A stretch of DNA of 64,000 nt from assembly GCA_018907035.1 (NCBI GenBank), contig JACCIC010000097.1, positions 570,001 through 634,000 of the forward strand, given 5' to 3'. Below the pieces are notes generated by a model. It saw only the letters and a program-made list of their open reading frames with translations. It was not told the origin of the DNA and ran no database searches. A program made the translations under genes and the position numbers. Of this stretch, positions 63,509-64,000 are shown piece by piece (position 1 is the first letter of the stretch; every line of letters begins with the position of its first letter). This stretch comes from Sycobia sp. Sy_11 (lineage: Eukaryota > Arthropoda > Insecta > Hymenoptera > Epichrysomallidae).

Positions 63509-64000
63509 TTAGGAGTGTGAATAAGTCTTTCCCGTTTTTTGTAAGAGATGGCGCCACCAATACTGTGCGAGTATTCAATGGTTACATATGTCATAATCAA
63601 AGATTATTCATATGTCAACAATTCCATACTAACACATTAGTTAAAATTTTTTCGCATCATAAATTTTTGATATCGTGAAAATGTCGAAATTTGAGCCGAG
63701 TCGACGTCATTTGCGGGAAGTTTCACTTTACTGGTTCAATTTGAAGAAATCTGCTGCCGAGACGCATCGATTGCTTCAGGAGGCTTATGGAGAAGGTTGT
63801 GTCGATGATTCAAGTGTTCGCGGATGGTTTCGACGCTTCAAAAGCGGTGATTTCGACGTGGAAGACAAGGAGCGTTCCGGGCGGCCGCAAATCTTTGAAG
63901 ATCGAGAATTGGCGACTTTGCTTGATGAAGATTCTTGTCAAACGCAAGAAGAACTTGCTGAAGCATTGGGAGTTGACCGAACAACCATTTCCAAGCGTTT
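63509..64000 (+). mobile_element. Mariner element, second copy (cut by window end)
   Basis: Starts TTAGGAGTGTGAATAAG after a TA at 63507-63508 and matches 48602-49093 with about four differences by eye in 492 bases. The transposase ATG is at 63681 and the frame is open to the window end through the second helix-turn-helix. It disrupts the Polinton polymerase in its exonuclease domain, so it arrived after the Polinton. Confidence 0.95.

Larger units (their letters stand above)
53940..64000 (-). mobile_element. Polinton/Maverick element, degraded, right end outside the window
   Basis: Ten Polinton-type genes lie together: capsid proteins, protease, phospholipase-like protein, packaging ATPase, DUF8207-like protein, collagen-motif protein, integrase, acidic protein and family B DNA polymerase. 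Polintons are 15-20 kb self-synthesising transposons with virion genes. The left end is probably within 53940-54180, where inverted repeats cluster. The polymerase N-terminus and right terminal repeat are beyond the window. A mariner interrupts it at 63509. Confidence 0.92.

Overview
The window looks like a repeat-rich, AT-rich stretch of insect nuclear DNA. A hymenopteran, perhaps an ant, is the best guess. The support is spliceosomal introns with GT-AG borders, long (TA)n, (TG)n and (GA)n microsatellites, and a mix of mariner, Tc1, Gypsy, I/Jockey/R1-type LINE, DIRS-like and Polinton sequences. No bacterial operon, rRNA gene or CRISPR array is visible. The species call is an inference and no single marker proves it.

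Only one host gene appears intact. It is a four-exon gene on the + strand (10795-25161) encoding a 454-residue tetratricopeptide-repeat protein. Its length, first-exon motif and repeat layout recall the IFIT family. Its introns have been invaded by a Gypsy element, SINE copies, other dispersed repeats and an inverted duplication. Other host-derived pieces are broken: a trypsin-like serine protease (46118-46995), a leucine-rich-repeat fragment (27496-28349), and unrecognised exon-like pieces at 12345-16246.

Layout: 1-3545 is a degraded I/Jockey-type LINE and 4056-5395 an R1-type LINE ORF1. At 6380-8290 lies a 1.9 kb repeat with an internal minisatellite, whose inverted partner is at 40065-42345. 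A GC-rich island (9430-10140) is a candidate promoter for the TPR gene. After that gene come a minus-strand Gypsy gag-protease remnant (28377-29640), a half mariner joined to a plus-strand Gypsy pol with a candidate 3' LTR (30203-34514), a minus-strand LINE (34525-36293), an AT-rich stretch with a tRNA-derived SINE (38535-38725), a Tc1 element (42672-43905), a nearly intact mariner (48602-49887), a decayed mariner (50066-51196), a DIRS-like fragment (52579-53320) and another Tc1/mariner fragment.

From about 53.9 kb to the right edge lies a Polinton (Maverick). It carries a major capsid protein, a minor capsid protein, a cysteine protease, a phospholipase-like protein, a packaging ATPase, a DUF8207-like protein, a collagen-motif protein, an integrase, an acidic protein and protein-primed DNA polymerase B. 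The ATPase, phospholipase-like and protease frames are open; the others carry stops, frameshifts or deletions. A mariner nearly identical to the 48602 copy has landed in the polymerase exonuclease region and runs off the window. Together these genes would make a self-synthesising, virus-like transposon, but this copy is dead as read.
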